A DNA stretch of 64,000 nucleotides from Hyphococcus sp. (GTDB taxonomy: Bacteria > Pseudomonadota > Alphaproteobacteria > Caulobacterales > Parvularculaceae): the NCBI GenBank assembly GCA_021776455.1, contig JAJFFX010000009.1, positions 27,414 through 91,413 on the forward strand, in the 5' to 3' direction. Positions 9,277 to 18,374 of the stretch are shown here, in pieces. Both the position numbers and the translations under genes were made by a program. The notes beneath the pieces were generated by a model. The model was not told the DNA's origin and searched no databases. It saw only the letters and a list, made by a program, of their open reading frames with translations. Within the stretch, counting starts at the first letter, position 1, and each line of letters begins with the position of its first letter.

Positions 9277-10146
9277 ATGAACGCCTTTGTCACCCGCTTC
9301 GCGCCCTCGCCCACCGGGCTTTTGCATCTCGGTCATGCTTATTCTGCATTGACGACCTATGACGCCGCATGCGCGGTTGGCGGCAAGCTCATATTACGTA
9401 TTGAGGATATCGACCGGACCCGTTGCAAAGCAGAATTTGAACGCGCGATATTTGAAGACCTCACATGGCTCGGCATAACATGGGAAATGCCGGTGCGCCG
9501 GCAATCCGACCATTTTGCGCATTATACGGAAGCACTCCAGAAGCTGCGCGATGCCGGCGTTGTCTATCGTTGTTTCAAAACCCGGAAAGACGTTGCAGAT
9601 GAGATTGCGCGGGCCCCGCACCTGACGCCTGAAGGGCCTGAAGGCCCGCAATATGTCGGCGACAGGCTCGCGGCCCATAAAGAGCGCTCTTTACTTGCCG
9701 AAGGCGCGCCCTTCGCCTGGCGGCTGAAGACATCGCGCGCCGTTCACCTTGCAGAAAAAATCGGCGGGCCGCTTACATTCACGGAGGAAGGCGCGGGCCC
9801 AAAGGCCGAGCACGGAACCATTAGGGCGACGCCAGAGTTATTTGGCGACCCTGTCATCGCCCGCAAAGGCCTCGGCACGAGCTATCATCTGGCCTCAGTC
9901 TATGACGATGCGCTCCAGGGCGTCACCCACATTATCCGCGGGGAAGATTTATTTCCGGCAACGCATCTCCATCGGCTGCTGCAGGCGGTGTTGAATTTAC
10001 CGGCGCCGATCTACCGCCACCATCGTCTGATGACGGATGAAATGGGCAAACGCTTCGCTAAACGCGATCGGGCGGTAACGATAAAGGCCTTGCGTGAAAG
10101 TGGCGAGACGTCCGCCGACATTCGAAAGCGCGTTGACCTGCTGTGA
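9277..10146 (+). CDS. gluQ: Glutamyl-Q tRNA(Asp) synthetase
   Basis: This short GluRS paralogue lacks the anticodon-binding domain and attaches glutamate to the queuosine base of tRNA(Asp). The class I HIGH motif appears as SPTGLLHLGHAYSAL (residues 10-24), and the KMSKS equivalent is MGKRFAKRD near residue 262. At 289 aa it matches the family and is far shorter than true GltX. The zinc-binding cysteine cluster seen in E. coli YadB (CxC...C) is mostly missing here: the region reads VVYRCFKTRKDV with a single Cys and no downstream cysteine. It starts 26 bp after tldD and may share its transcript. Confidence 0.92.
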   Translation: MNAFVTRFAPSPTGLLHLGHAYSALTTYDAACAVGGKLILRIEDIDRTRCKAEFERAIFEDLTWLGITWEMPVRRQSDHFAHYTEALQKLRDAGVVYRCFKTRKDVADEIARAPHLTPEGPEGPQYVGDRLAAHKERSLLAEGAPFAWRLKTSRAVHLAEKIGGPLTFTEEGAGPKAEHGTIRATPELFGDPVIARKGLGTSYHLASVYDDALQGVTHIIRGEDLFPATHLHRLLQAVLNLPAPIYRHHRLMTDEMGKRFAKRDRAVTIKALRESGETSADIRKRVDLL

Positions 10147-10165
10147 TGTCGTGCTGCTGACGGTC

Positions 10166-10780
10166 TTATGGTTCGGCCCGGGCGATGGCGTCGTTTATAC
10201 GGTAGCGGCCGGTGATCGGCCAGTCGAACAGAACATCTTCAAGCTGCGGTCCGGCGCCGATATTATGCACCAGCATTGGCCGCCCCGAGGCGGCGATTGT
10301 GTCGGTGACAATCCCGATATGTGGAAGCCAACCAGCGTCACCCCTGAGATTCCAGGCGACAATGTCGCCCGGCAAATAATCCGCCGGCTCCTCACTTGGC
10401 GCAAGACGTGCGTCGGCCCGCGTGAAAAACATTTCTAAGTTTGGCACCCGCCGGTGGTCGATATTCGCATCCGGGCGCGTAAGACCCCAATGATCCGGAT
10501 AGGCGGAAAATGCGGTTTGCATGTCCTCGTGAACCAACTGTTGTAAGTCGATGTCTACGGCGCGCAAAACCCTGATGATCACATCCGCACAAACCCCGCG
10601 ATCAGCCGCAACATCACCGCCGGGATAGGCAAGAGCGATATAGGCCGGATCATAAGTAACCCGGTGTTGGGTGCGCTCGATTGCAGCTGCGGAAAGCTCG
10701 GCGCCAAGCCCTTGCGCATTTGCCGGCAAGACCGCAGTGGCCGTCAAACAGACGATCACAAACCCTGCAATCACTCTCAT
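10166..10780 (-). CDS. DUF1287 exported protein with papain-like Cys/His signature
   Basis: The 204-residue protein has a clear signal peptide (MRVIAGFVIVCLTATAVLPANAQ) and then a DUF1287 domain. Conserved features include YPGGDVAADRGVCADVIIR with Cys64, the HWGLTRPDANIDHRRVPN block, and PGDIVAWN with LPHIGIVTD, giving His154. The Cys...His-G-I-V pattern is that of NlpC/P60 or CHAP-type hydrolases, so a periplasmic amidase/peptidase role is plausible but unproven. The track start at 10876 would put 32 extra residues before the signal peptide, so I use ATG at 10780. It converges on gluQ and is divergent from the membrane gene at 10900. Compare the larger exported protein at 14282, which has the same signature. 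Confidence 0.85.
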   Translation of the reverse strand: MRVIAGFVIVCLTATAVLPANAQGLGAELSAAAIERTQHRVTYDPAYIALAYPGGDVAADRGVCADVIIRVLRAVDIDLQQLVHEDMQTAFSAYPDHWGLTRPDANIDHRRVPNLEMFFTRADARLAPSEEPADYLPGDIVAWNLRGDAGWLPHIGIVTDTIAASGRPMLVHNIGAGPQLEDVLFDWPITGRYRINDAIARAEP

Positions 10781-10899
10781 TCGCACTGGGTAGCAGCCAA
10801 TAATGGCGCCAACAGGGCATATTCGGACTACCCAAGAAATTGTGACGCGACGCGACGGCGTCAACACGTTATACACAGCCAGACAGTTGGGAGGGCGAA

Positions 10900-11322
10900 A
10901 TGAAAGCTGTATTGCTATTGGCGCTGCGGATAACGACCGGTGCGCTGTTAATTCTCTGGGGATCGATCAAGGCGTTTGCGCCGGAGATCGCGATCCACGT
11001 TTCTGATAAATATTACAGCGGCGCGATCAGCGAAAACACGCTACAAACGCCGATGGGACTCGCACAGATTACGCTTGGCGCACTGGTCATTCTTGGGCTG
11101 TTCCGTCGCGTCACCTATTCGATCCAGGCGATTGTGCTAGTTGTCGGCGCGGTCGCGATCTGGAAATATATTGCCGATCCGCTAGGACTTTATCTGCTGA
11201 CAGAAGAAACCCGGCAGGTGCTGTTTTTTCCGTCCAGCACCGTCGCTATTGCATCCCTAATCCTGCTGGCGTTCCTCGGCGAGGATAAGCTGTCGCTGGA
11301 TAGGCTTCTTTTCAGGCGCTAA
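10900..11322 (+). CDS. Four-helix membrane protein (DoxX-like)
   Basis: This 140-residue inner-membrane protein has four predicted helices, at about 4-26, 50-68, 75-95 and 110-128. The first reads LLALRITTGALLILWGSIKAF. Topology, length and the early R-x-x-x-G-x-x-x-x-x-x-G helix resemble DoxX-type proteins, but I cannot confirm the family. A good ribosome site (GGGAGGG) precedes the start. It lies 92 bp upstream of the yccF-like gene on the same strand and may share a transcript with it. Confidence 0.65.
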   Translation: MKAVLLLALRITTGALLILWGSIKAFAPEIAIHVSDKYYSGAISENTLQTPMGLAQITLGALVILGLFRRVTYSIQAIVLVVGAVAIWKYIADPLGLYLLTEETRQVLFFPSSTVAIASLILLAFLGEDKLSLDRLLFRR

Positions 11323-11414
11323 GGGTCCCATTCGTCGAAACGCCGGCAGGGTGCGATGAGCCGGGATGAAATCCACGCTTTGCGCCTTATATAAAGGCAA
11401 GAAGGAGGCGCATC

Positions 11415-11870
11415 ATGTATCCGGACCATCCCCTCGCTGACCAACGCGGGCCGACGCCCGTTGCATTGGTCTTGAATATCTTGTGGCTGGTGCTTGGCGG
11501 CGCGCTGGCCGCGCTTGGCTGGTTTATCGCCGCCTTGGTTATGGTTGTTACCATTATTGGCATTCCCTGGGCGCGCGCCGCCTTCGACAATGGCGTTTAT
11601 ACGCTGTGGCCGTTCGGCGCCCGGCCAATCGAGCGCGATCGTCTTTACGGGGAAGACATCGGTACTGGACCGCTTGGCCTGCTCGGGAACATTATCTGGT
11701 TCCTTCTCGCCGGCTGGTGGCTGGCGCTCGCCCACCTAATAGCCGCGGCGGGCTTTGCGATCACCATTATCGGCCTGCCTTTCGCCTGGGCGCATTTGAA
11801 GCTTGCGGGCTTTTCTCTGTGGCCAATCGGGCGCACGATAGTCCGTAGCGACCTGCGCAGCTACCGCTAA
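11415..11870 (+). CDS. yccF: YccF-domain inner-membrane protein
   Basis: The protein contains the twin YccF domains of this small membrane family. Each has a hydrophobic helix followed by IIGIPWARAAF (first copy) or IIGLPFAWAHL (second copy), and each ends in a Leu-Trp-Pro-Phe/Ile-Gly box (TLWPFGARPI and SLWPIGRTIV). Length (151 aa) fits. The molecular function of YccF is not established. A strong ribosome site, AAGGAGG, sits eight bases before ATG 11415. The next gene, an acetyltransferase, starts 26 bp downstream. Confidence 0.9.
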   Translation: MYPDHPLADQRGPTPVALVLNILWLVLGGALAALGWFIAALVMVVTIIGIPWARAAFDNGVYTLWPFGARPIERDRLYGEDIGTGPLGLLGNIIWFLLAGWWLALAHLIAAAGFAITIIGLPFAWAHLKLAGFSLWPIGRTIVRSDLRSYR

Positions 11871-11896
11871 TCGGTCGCCCTCCGGAGCGACAGACG

Positions 11897-12502
11897 ATGA
11901 CGAAAATCCCTTTAACGCGGCGTCCGGCATCAGCGGATCAATCCAAGGCAATCCGCAACGCCGTGCGCGGTGCTGAAGAAATGCCCAGCGGCGCACGCGT
12001 CGCGATGCAAGCTGACACCGACGCCTTCACCGCCCTAATCATTGACCCGCAGATCTCGGACCCGATTTATTCCCTGCCAAAACCAATCACCCGCGACGCC
12101 GTGGCGGTATTTATCGACCGTCACCTGCAAGAACGCGCTCGCGGCGTAGGATTATTGATGGTTGAACGCGACAACAACAAAGCGGCGGCGGGCTATTACG
12201 ACATTCAGTTTTGGCCCGAATGGGCGGCTTGCGAACTCGGCGGCGCCGTCCGCGCTGACCGTCAAGGCGCCCATACCGGTATGGACGGCGCTGCATCCGC
12301 GTTCGACTGGTTGTTTGACAAGATCGGTATCGACCTCATTTGCGAGACCGCAGCACGAGGCAACACCCGCACCGCAAAGCTACTTGAGCATATTGGCTTT
12401 CACTATATCGGCGAGATTGAGAGCGAGCTACCCGGTGGCAGCGTGCGGCCATCGCATTATTGGGAAATGACCAGAGCCGATTGGGTCGCCGCGAGGAAAT
12501 AG
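11897..12502 (+). CDS. GNAT-family N-acetyltransferase (RimJ/RimL type)
   Basis: This 201-residue enzyme is predicted to transfer an acetyl group from acetyl-CoA to an amine. After an unusual 40-residue N-terminal stretch, the core has the AAGYYDIQFWPEWAACELGG strand, an acceptor-side loop with ADRQGAHTG, and the RimJ/RimL-typical ETAARGNTRTAKLLEHIGF near residue 155, which replaces the common ...NxxSxxlxekxGF. The substrate is unknown. GGAG ten bases before the start and the short gap behind yccF suggest cotranscription. Confidence 0.82.
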   Translation: MTKIPLTRRPASADQSKAIRNAVRGAEEMPSGARVAMQADTDAFTALIIDPQISDPIYSLPKPITRDAVAVFIDRHLQERARGVGLLMVERDNNKAAAGYYDIQFWPEWAACELGGAVRADRQGAHTGMDGAASAFDWLFDKIGIDLICETAARGNTRTAKLLEHIGFHYIGEIESELPGGSVRPSHYWEMTRADWVAARK

Positions 12503-12521
12503 TCCTTACCCCTACCGAGTG

Positions 12522-12995
12522 CTATCCCGCGGCCTTAACGAAAATCTTGGTTCCCTCCGTACGGATGATTTCAACCTGCGCTCCGGCGCTGAAATCCTCG
12601 CCGGTCTCGCTTTCGGCAAGCCATAATGTATCACCGAGATGAACCTTGCCAACGCCGTTTTCAAAATCTCGATCAACCGTCGCCTTGCGGCCAATCTTCT
12701 GCTCGCCGCGTTCATTCAGTGTCATATGGTCGGCCCGGGTCTTGTGCAGCCATGGCTTGACGTAGCGCGGCGCAAACACCGACAGCACTACGGTCAGGCC
12801 AGCAAATATAATCAGCTGCATCTGCCACGCACCATCCAGAGGCCATAGCGTTAAAAACCCGACCAGTACGGCGGCGACCGCTGGCCACAGGAAATAGGTC
12901 GAGCCGGTTAAGAGCTCTATGGTGAGAAGGGCAATCGCCAAGACCCACCAGTGCCAGAACGGCATCGCCTGCACAAATTCAACAAAACCTTCCAT
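12522..12995 (-). CDS. NfeD-family membrane protein
   Basis: The 157-residue protein has two or three N-terminal membrane helices (about 14-32, 37-52 and 56-76) and a C-terminal OB-fold domain, ending VHLGDTLWLAESETGEDFSAG and VEIIRTEGTKIFVK. This is the short NfeD form without the ClpP-like protease domain. NfeD proteins act with SPFH/stomatin partners, and the neighbouring upstream gene on the same strand (13088-14041) is exactly such a partner. It converges on the acetyltransferase gene. Confidence 0.9.
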   Translation of the reverse strand: MEGFVEFVQAMPFWHWWVLAIALLTIELLTGSTYFLWPAVAAVLVGFLTLWPLDGAWQMQLIIFAGLTVVLSVFAPRYVKPWLHKTRADHMTLNERGEQKIGRKATVDRDFENGVGKVHLGDTLWLAESETGEDFSAGAQVEIIRTEGTKIFVKAAG

Positions 12996-13042
12996 AGCGC
13001 GCCTCCCGTTAATTCAGTAATTTGTATAAAGACTTTTTGCAA

Positions 13043-13069
13043 GGCGGGCGCAATCGCATCGCGCCCGTC
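13043..13069 (-). terminator. Hairpin between qmcA and nfeD
   Basis: On the minus strand, GACGGGCGC...GCGCCCGCC can form a GC-rich stem-loop in the gap between qmcA and nfeD. It is not directly followed by a T-run (AAAAAG comes about eight bases later), so it may only reduce read-through or stabilise the upstream message. Confidence 0.35.
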
Positions 13070-13087
13070 TTACTCGTCTAAATAAAC

Positions 13088-14041
13088 CTAGGCGCTAGGA
13101 ACAGAACCGCCCGGCCGCGGCGTTTCATCGCCGCCCCCAAAGGCGCCCTTCACCAATGTGCCGATGCCGGCAATCGTGCCCACAAGAGCGCTCATTTCAG
13201 CTGGCATGATAAGCGTTTTTTGCTGCGGCGAGATTGCCAGTTTTTCAAACGCTTTAACGTAATCCTGGGCGATAAAATAATTGATCGCTTGCACATCACC
13301 TGAGGCTATCGCGTCAGAAACCATTTGCGTCGCCTTGGCTTCAGCCTCGGCTTCGCGCTCGCGCGCCTCAGCGTCACGAAACGCGGCTTCTTTGCGGCCC
13401 TCCGCCTCCAGGATCGCCGACTGTTTTTCACCCTCAGCACGCAAAATCGCCGATTGCCTGTCGCCTTCGGCGGTTAAAATATCCGCACGTTTGAGGCGTT
13501 CAGCCTTCATCTGACGCGCCATCGCCTCGGTGATGTCGCCCGGCGGCTCGAGGTCTTTAATTTCAACCCGGGTAACTTTGACGCCCCAGGGCTGGGTCGC
13601 CGCATCAATGACGCGCAACAAACGCTCGTTGATATCGTCACGGTTCGACAGCACCTCATCGAGATCGAGCGAACCGATCACGGTGCGGACATTGGTCATC
13701 GCCAGGTTCGAAATCGCGCGGACTAGGTTATGCACCTCATAAGCCGCCGCCGCCGCATCCATGATCTGGATAAACGCCACCGCATCGGTCGTCACCTGCG
13801 CGTTGTCGCGGGTGATCACCTCCTGCGCCGGAATGTCGAACACCTGTTCCATCATGTTCATGCGCCGGCCGATCCGGTCGACAAACGGAATGATCAGATG
13901 CAAGCCCGGCTTTAGCGTATTGGTGTAGCGGCCGAACCGCTCAATCGTGAACTCAAAGCCTTGCGGGACAATCTTGACCCCGGAAAACATCACGACAATG
14001 GCAAGAACAACCAGTCCGGCGACGAATATCTCGAACCCCAT
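13088..14041 (-). CDS. qmcA: SPFH/band 7 protein, stomatin-like QmcA
   Basis: This is a membrane-anchored SPFH protein expected to assemble into large ring- or cage-like structures in the inner membrane. One N-terminal helix (residues 3-21) is followed by the band 7 domain, with VPQGFEFTIERFGRY and the conserved PAQEVITRDNAQVTTDAVAF. A long Ala/Glu/Arg-rich coiled coil (about 180-245) contains repeats such as AEGDRQSAILRAEGEKQSAI. The tail is Gly/Pro-rich. Length (317 aa) is normal. Its nfeD partner is the next gene downstream, the arrangement expected for a quality-control pair. Confidence 0.93.
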   Translation of the reverse strand: MGFEIFVAGLVVLAIVVMFSGVKIVPQGFEFTIERFGRYTNTLKPGLHLIIPFVDRIGRRMNMMEQVFDIPAQEVITRDNAQVTTDAVAFIQIMDAAAAAYEVHNLVRAISNLAMTNVRTVIGSLDLDEVLSNRDDINERLLRVIDAATQPWGVKVTRVEIKDLEPPGDITEAMARQMKAERLKRADILTAEGDRQSAILRAEGEKQSAILEAEGRKEAAFRDAEAREREAEAEAKATQMVSDAIASGDVQAINYFIAQDYVKAFEKLAISPQQKTLIMPAEMSALVGTIAGIGTLVKGAFGGGDETPRPGGSVPSA

Positions 14042-14281
14042 AAATTTCTCCTCCTGTTAGCTCACAACTATAGATGGTGACGATCGGCCGCCGGCGTCAG
14101 ACTTGAAATTTCGATTTTTTGCACTATGTAATTGAAAATCCAAGTGTTTTTCTTGCGCTTAACGCATGATTCCCAGCCTGCGGCCGATTGCGAGGCATCA
14201 ATGCAACGGCCCGCCTTCAAAATTCTGTCAACGGCCCTTAGCCCCCTACCGACTCGGTTAACCCGGCGTTAACATCCCCCC

Positions 14282-16075
14282 ATGGGTGTGACGTGGATAT
14301 TCGACCGGGCGAGTAAGACCGTGCTGGCGCTGGCCGTGCTCGGCTGGGCGATGCTTGGCGGCGCGGCGGCGCAATCTGAATTTCCACCCCCCGTCAACGA
14401 TGGCAAAGAATGGAAGGTTTTTAAAGCGCGCTGGGAGGCGAGTGATGAGGCTGGCTATACGGCGTTCGTGCAAGGTTTCGGGCGCTCGACCTGTTCATCG
14501 CTTGAAGCCTGCTTGAAAAGCGACGCCAACCCTTACCGTTCTGACAAAGACCCGACATTACGCGGCGACTGCGCCGACATGGCCTATATTCTTCGCGCTT
14601 ATTATGCGTGGAAGAACGGATTGCCGTTTTCGTTTCAAAACGCGATGCGCACCGCCGACCGGTCTGGCGATGACATACGGTACTCGCGCGCCGGAAATAT
14701 TGTCCGCGGCCGGCGCGCCATCAAAAACTCGGTCCGCAACGCCCACGCCTTTCTGCAAAGCATCGGCGGCGAGGTCTCGACTGCGATGTTCCGCACACAT
14801 CCGGAAACCGGCGGCGGGCGCTCCTATGATGATTTCTACCCGGTTGAAATTTCACGCGAGGCGGTTCGGCCCGGCGTCATCGCCTATGATATTTATGGCC
14901 ATGTCGGCATCGTCTATGAAGTGCTCCAAGACGGCCGGGTTTTGGTGATTGCATCCCACCCGGATCAATCGATCACGCGCTCGACCTATGGACCGAATTT
15001 CATGCGCTCCAAACCGGCGCTCGGCGCCGGGCTTAAAGCCTGGCGGCCGATCTCCGTTGAGGGCGCGGAGACAAACGCAGACGGTTCTCTGCGCGGTGGG
15101 CGCCTGCACCCTGCGGCAAATAGTGAGCTGCCGCATTATTCGCTCGAGCAATATATGGGCAATGCCCCCCACCCGTCCGGCGTCTGGCACTATGGTGAGT
15201 TTCGCTACAACGACCGGACCTACAAATATTACGATTATGTTCGCCGCAAGCTGGCGGCGCCCGGCTTTTCATACGACCCGGTCGATGAATTGCGCTTTGG
15301 CCTGCAAACCATTTGCGGCGCCGTCAAAGCGCGCAAAATTGCGGTCAATAAGGCGATGACGTCGCGTATTTATCTCAAGCGGCACCCCAAGCGCCTGCCG
15401 CGCAATATTTACGGGACCTATGGCGCGTGGGAGGAATATTCCACGCCCTCGCGCGACGCCCGGCTGAAGGTTAGCTTCATCGAATTGCGCCGCGACATCC
15501 AGCGGCTGGTCCACGATCTGGAAAGCGGCGCGCCTGGCGTTCATTATAATGGCGACGATCTCGCCGGCGATCTTGCCACCGCCTTTGAAGAGGAAAAGAA
15601 CGCCTGCACCATCACTTATTGGCGCTCGGACAGAACCCGGATGCGGCTAAACCTCGCCCATGTGATGGAGCGCTTGTTTGACCTCTCGTTTGACCCCTAC
15701 CAGTGCCCGGAACGGCGCTGGGGCGCGCGCGGCGCAGAGCTTGAGACCTGTACGGATGATACAGTCAAAGCGCAGTGGTATAATGCGCTGCGGTTCCTGC
15801 GCTATCAGGCCGAGCGATCCTATGATGTGCGCATGGACTTTTCCTTGAATGAGCTAAAATCACCGATGATCGCCAGCACTGATGAGGGCGGCCTCGGGGT
15901 TGAAGCGCCGGCGGACGCCGATATTCGCGGCTATATCGCTCGGCTGGGCGGCAGCGATGTCCTGGCGGAGAACGCGCCACCAAGCAAAATTACGCCGGTC
16001 GCCTATGGGGCAGAGCCCAGCGCGGTGTTCTTCCCCACATGGCATGCCCGGTTCAACGAGGCCCGACCGCGCTGA
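14282..16075 (+). CDS. Large exported protein with Cys/His papain-like core
   Basis: I do not recognise this 597-residue protein as a named family. A signal peptide (about 1-31, ending GAAAQ) precedes a domain with LRGDCADMAYILRAYY (Cys97) and GVIAYDIYGHVGIVYEV (His207). The Cys and His-G-I-V placement is that of NlpC/P60, CHAP or transglutaminase-like hydrolases and mirrors the DUF1287 gene at 10166. Two further cysteines (71 and 77) flank the N-terminal side. Residues 290-597 form a second, tyrosine-rich region with no motif I know. The start at 14282 lacks a clear ribosome site, and GTG 14288 is an alternative. Export and a hydrolase-like core are supported; substrate and role are open. 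Confidence 0.75.
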   Translation: MGVTWIFDRASKTVLALAVLGWAMLGGAAAQSEFPPPVNDGKEWKVFKARWEASDEAGYTAFVQGFGRSTCSSLEACLKSDANPYRSDKDPTLRGDCADMAYILRAYYAWKNGLPFSFQNAMRTADRSGDDIRYSRAGNIVRGRRAIKNSVRNAHAFLQSIGGEVSTAMFRTHPETGGGRSYDDFYPVEISREAVRPGVIAYDIYGHVGIVYEVLQDGRVLVIASHPDQSITRSTYGPNFMRSKPALGAGLKAWRPISVEGAETNADGSLRGGRLHPAANSELPHYSLEQYMGNAPHPSGVWHYGEFRYNDRTYKYYDYVRRKLAAPGFSYDPVDELRFGLQTICGAVKARKIAVNKAMTSRIYLKRHPKRLPRNIYGTYGAWEEYSTPSRDARLKVSFIELRRDIQRLVHDLESGAPGVHYNGDDLAGDLATAFEEEKNACTITYWRSDRTRMRLNLAHVMERLFDLSFDPYQCPERRWGARGAELETCTDDTVKAQWYNALRFLRYQAERSYDVRMDFSLNELKSPMIASTDEGGLGVEAPADADIRGYIARLGGSDVLAENAPPSKITPVAYGAEPSAVFFPTWHARFNEARPR

Positions 16076-16177
16076 AGCGCCGCTGAGAATTCCCCCAAGA
16101 CCTCAAGATTACCCCGCCTAGGACGTGGTCATATCCCCATTGGCGGCCTATATCAGTATCTCGAAAGGGTTTGCCTC

Positions 16178-16387
16178 ATGAGCAGTTTTGTTTTCTTCCT
16201 GATCCCGCTGGCGCTCGCCGCGACCGCCATTATTCTTGGTGTCGGCCTCTACTCGCTTGCCAAGGGCGGGGCTTTCGCTAAAGAAAATTCCAACAAGCTG
16301 ATGCGCATGCGGGTGATCGCCCAGGCGGTCACGATTGCTCTCATGGCGTTATTTCTGATGCTGATCGGCAAGGGCCCCGGCAGCTGA
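16178..16387 (+). CDS. HIG1-type twin-transmembrane protein
   Basis: This 69-residue protein has two membrane helices (about 5-27 and 46-63) joined by a short loop, GGAFAKENSNKLMRMRVIAQ. The SNKLMRxRVxxQ loop is the mark of bacterial HIG1-domain (twin transmembrane) proteins, small relatives of mitochondrial Rcf1/HIGD1 that associate with cytochrome oxidase. This is relevant given the aa3 oxidase cluster in the same window, though it lies 10 kb away. No neighbour suggests another function. Confidence 0.88.
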   Translation: MSSFVFFLIPLALAATAIILGVGLYSLAKGGAFAKENSNKLMRMRVIAQAVTIALMALFLMLIGKGPGS

Positions 16388-16569
16388 TTGGCGGCGATAC
16401 GTCACGACTGATTTTGAAGCCCATTCTAATTCATGATTTCGGGCGCCATGGCGCATTGAAAGCCCGCTAGTGCACGGCTATGGTGCCGCGAAATCACCTA
16501 AAGCGGCGCGCGACGAGCGCACAAGCTGCATCAATCCCCGCATTTTCCAAGACGGGTCTGGAGCTGAAA

Positions 16570-17319
16570 ATGAAAATCCTCGTGCCGATCAAACGCGTGA
16601 TCGACTACAATGTTAAAGTCCGGGTGAAGTCGGACGAAAGCGGCGTCGATCTCGCTAATGTCAAAATGTCGATGAACCCGTTTGATGAAATCGCCATCGA
16701 AGAGGCTATCCGTTTGAAGGAAGCCGGCATTGCGACCGAAATCGTCGCGATTTCCATCGGCCCGGCAAAGGCGCAAGACCAGATCCGCCAAGCGCTCGCC
16801 ATGGGCGCCGATCGCGGGTTGCTGATCAAGACCGATGACGAGGTCGAACCGCTCGGCGTCGCCAAGCTCTTAAAAGCGGTGGTCGGCGAAGAAAACCCCG
16901 AGCTGGTCATTCTCGGCAAGCAGGCGATTGATGATGATTGCAATCAGACCGGGCAAATGCTCGCCGCGCTGCTCGGCTGGGCGCAAGGCACGTTTGCTTC
17001 AAAGGTTGAAAAAGACGGCGACAAGCTCAACGTCACCCGCGAAATTGATGGCGGTCTACAAACCGTGTCGCTGACATTGCCGGCGATTGTCACCACTGAT
17101 TTACGGCTCAACGAGCCGCGCTATGCGTCCCTGCCGAACATTATGAAGGCCAAGAAAAAACCCCTCGATATCAAAGAGGTCGGCGATTACGGCGTTGATG
17201 TCGCCCCGCGGCTGGTGACGGTGAAGGTGACCGAGCCGCCCAAGCGCGAAGCCGGCGTCATCGTCGAGAGCGTTGCTGAACTGGTCGATAAACTGAAAAA
17301 CGAAGCGGGAGTGCTTTAA
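16570..17319 (+). CDS. etfB: Electron transfer flavoprotein beta subunit
   Basis: EtfB pairs with EtfA to pass electrons from acyl-CoA dehydrogenases and other flavoenzymes to ETF-ubiquinone oxidoreductase. The N-terminus [19 protein letters not shown], the AMP-binding region [15 protein letters not shown], and the family motif [19 protein letters not shown] near residue 118 are all present. The track start at 16480 adds 30 residues; ATG 16570 has GGAG seven bases upstream and begins where the family begins. Length (249 aa) is normal. The EtfA start follows one base after the stop, so the two are coupled. Confidence 0.97.
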   Translation: MKILVPIKRVIDYNVKVRVKSDESGVDLANVKMSMNPFDEIAIEEAIRLKEAGIATEIVAISIGPAKAQDQIRQALAMGADRGLLIKTDDEVEPLGVAKLLKAVVGEENPELVILGKQAIDDDCNQTGQMLAALLGWAQGTFASKVEKDGDKLNVTREIDGGLQTVSLTLPAIVTTDLRLNEPRYASLPNIMKAKKKPLDIKEVGDYGVDVAPRLVTVKVTEPPKREAGVIVESVAELVDKLKNEAGVL

Positions 17320-17320
17320 G

Positions 17321-18253
17321 ATGGCGGTTCTTGTCGTTGCCGATGTGCACGGAAATTCAATTGACGATTCCACTCATAAGACCGTCACTGCCGCGCAGGC
17401 GATTGGCGGTGGTGTCGATATATTGATCGCTGGCGACAGCGCCGGCGATGCGGCCGCACAAGCGGCGAGCATTGCCGGCATTCGCAAAGTCCTTCACGCC
17501 GATGATCCGGTCTACGCGCACCGCCTCGCCGAGCCGCTCGCCGACCTTATTGTCAAACTGGCTGGCGATTATGATGCGATTTTAAAAACCGCTGCAACGA
17601 CCGGTAAAAATGTCATGCCCCGCGTCGCCGCGTTGCTTGATGTGATGCAAATTTCCGAAATCGTTGCGGTCGAGGCGCCCGACACTTTCGTGCGCCCGAT
17701 CTATGCCGGCAATGCGATGTTGACGGTGAAATCCAACGACGTGAAAAAAGTCATCACCGTGCGCGCGACCGGCTTTGCCGCGGCTGAAGAGGGCGGCGCG
17801 GCGACCATCGAAAAGATCGAGGCAGCCGGCGATCCGGGGCTTTCCGCTTTCGTGGGCGAGGAGCTGACCAAATCCGACCGGCCGGAACTCGCCGGCGCCA
17901 AAATCGTTATTTCCGGCGGCCGCGCGCTTGGAAGCTATGAGAATTTCGAGCAATTTATCTTCCCCGTGGCCGACAAGCTCGGCGCCGCCGTCGGCGCCTC
18001 TCGCGCTGCGGTCGATGCTGGTTATGTCCCCAACGATTACCAGGTCGGCCAGACCGGCAAGGTCGTCGCACCGGACCTCTACATCGCGGTCGGCATCTCC
18101 GGCGCTATCCAGCACCTGGCCGGCATGAAGGACAGCAAAGTCATCGTCGCCATCAACAAAGACGAAGAAGCCCCGATTTTTCAGGTCGCCGATTACGGGT
18201 TGGTGGCGGATCTGTTCAAGGCGCTGCCGGAACTGGTTGAGGCGTTGGGATAA
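17321..18253 (+). CDS. etfA: Electron transfer flavoprotein alpha subunit
   Basis: This FAD-carrying subunit completes the ETF dimer with EtfB. The C-terminal FAD domain shows [40 protein letters not shown] and the closing [20 protein letters not shown], all highly conserved in the family. The 310-residue length is normal. A strong terminator (18276-18302) follows 22 bp after the stop, so etfBA is a self-contained operon. The downstream 3-hydroxyacyl-CoA dehydrogenase gene fits a shared role in fatty-acid or hydroxybutyrate metabolism. Confidence 0.97.
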   Translation: MAVLVVADVHGNSIDDSTHKTVTAAQAIGGGVDILIAGDSAGDAAAQAASIAGIRKVLHADDPVYAHRLAEPLADLIVKLAGDYDAILKTAATTGKNVMPRVAALLDVMQISEIVAVEAPDTFVRPIYAGNAMLTVKSNDVKKVITVRATGFAAAEEGGAATIEKIEAAGDPGLSAFVGEELTKSDRPELAGAKIVISGGRALGSYENFEQFIFPVADKLGAAVGASRAAVDAGYVPNDYQVGQTGKVVAPDLYIAVGISGAIQHLAGMKDSKVIVAINKDEEAPIFQVADYGLVADLFKALPELVEALG

Positions 18254-18275
18254 GACGTAATCGTTTCCGCGAACC

Positions 18276-18302
18276 AAAACCCCGCTGAGGCGGGGTTTTT
18301 TT
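18276..18302 (+). terminator. Terminator after etfBA
   Basis: AAAACCCCGC-TGAG-GCGGGGTTTT is a perfect 10-bp stem with a tetraloop, followed by further T residues. The A-run on the left side makes it potentially bidirectional. Confidence 0.92.
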
Positions 18303-18374
18303 ATTGCGCAAGAAACGGGTCGCTCTGCTTGCTACGCACTCCTACTGATTGCTCCCCTAACAAAGGAGTATCCC

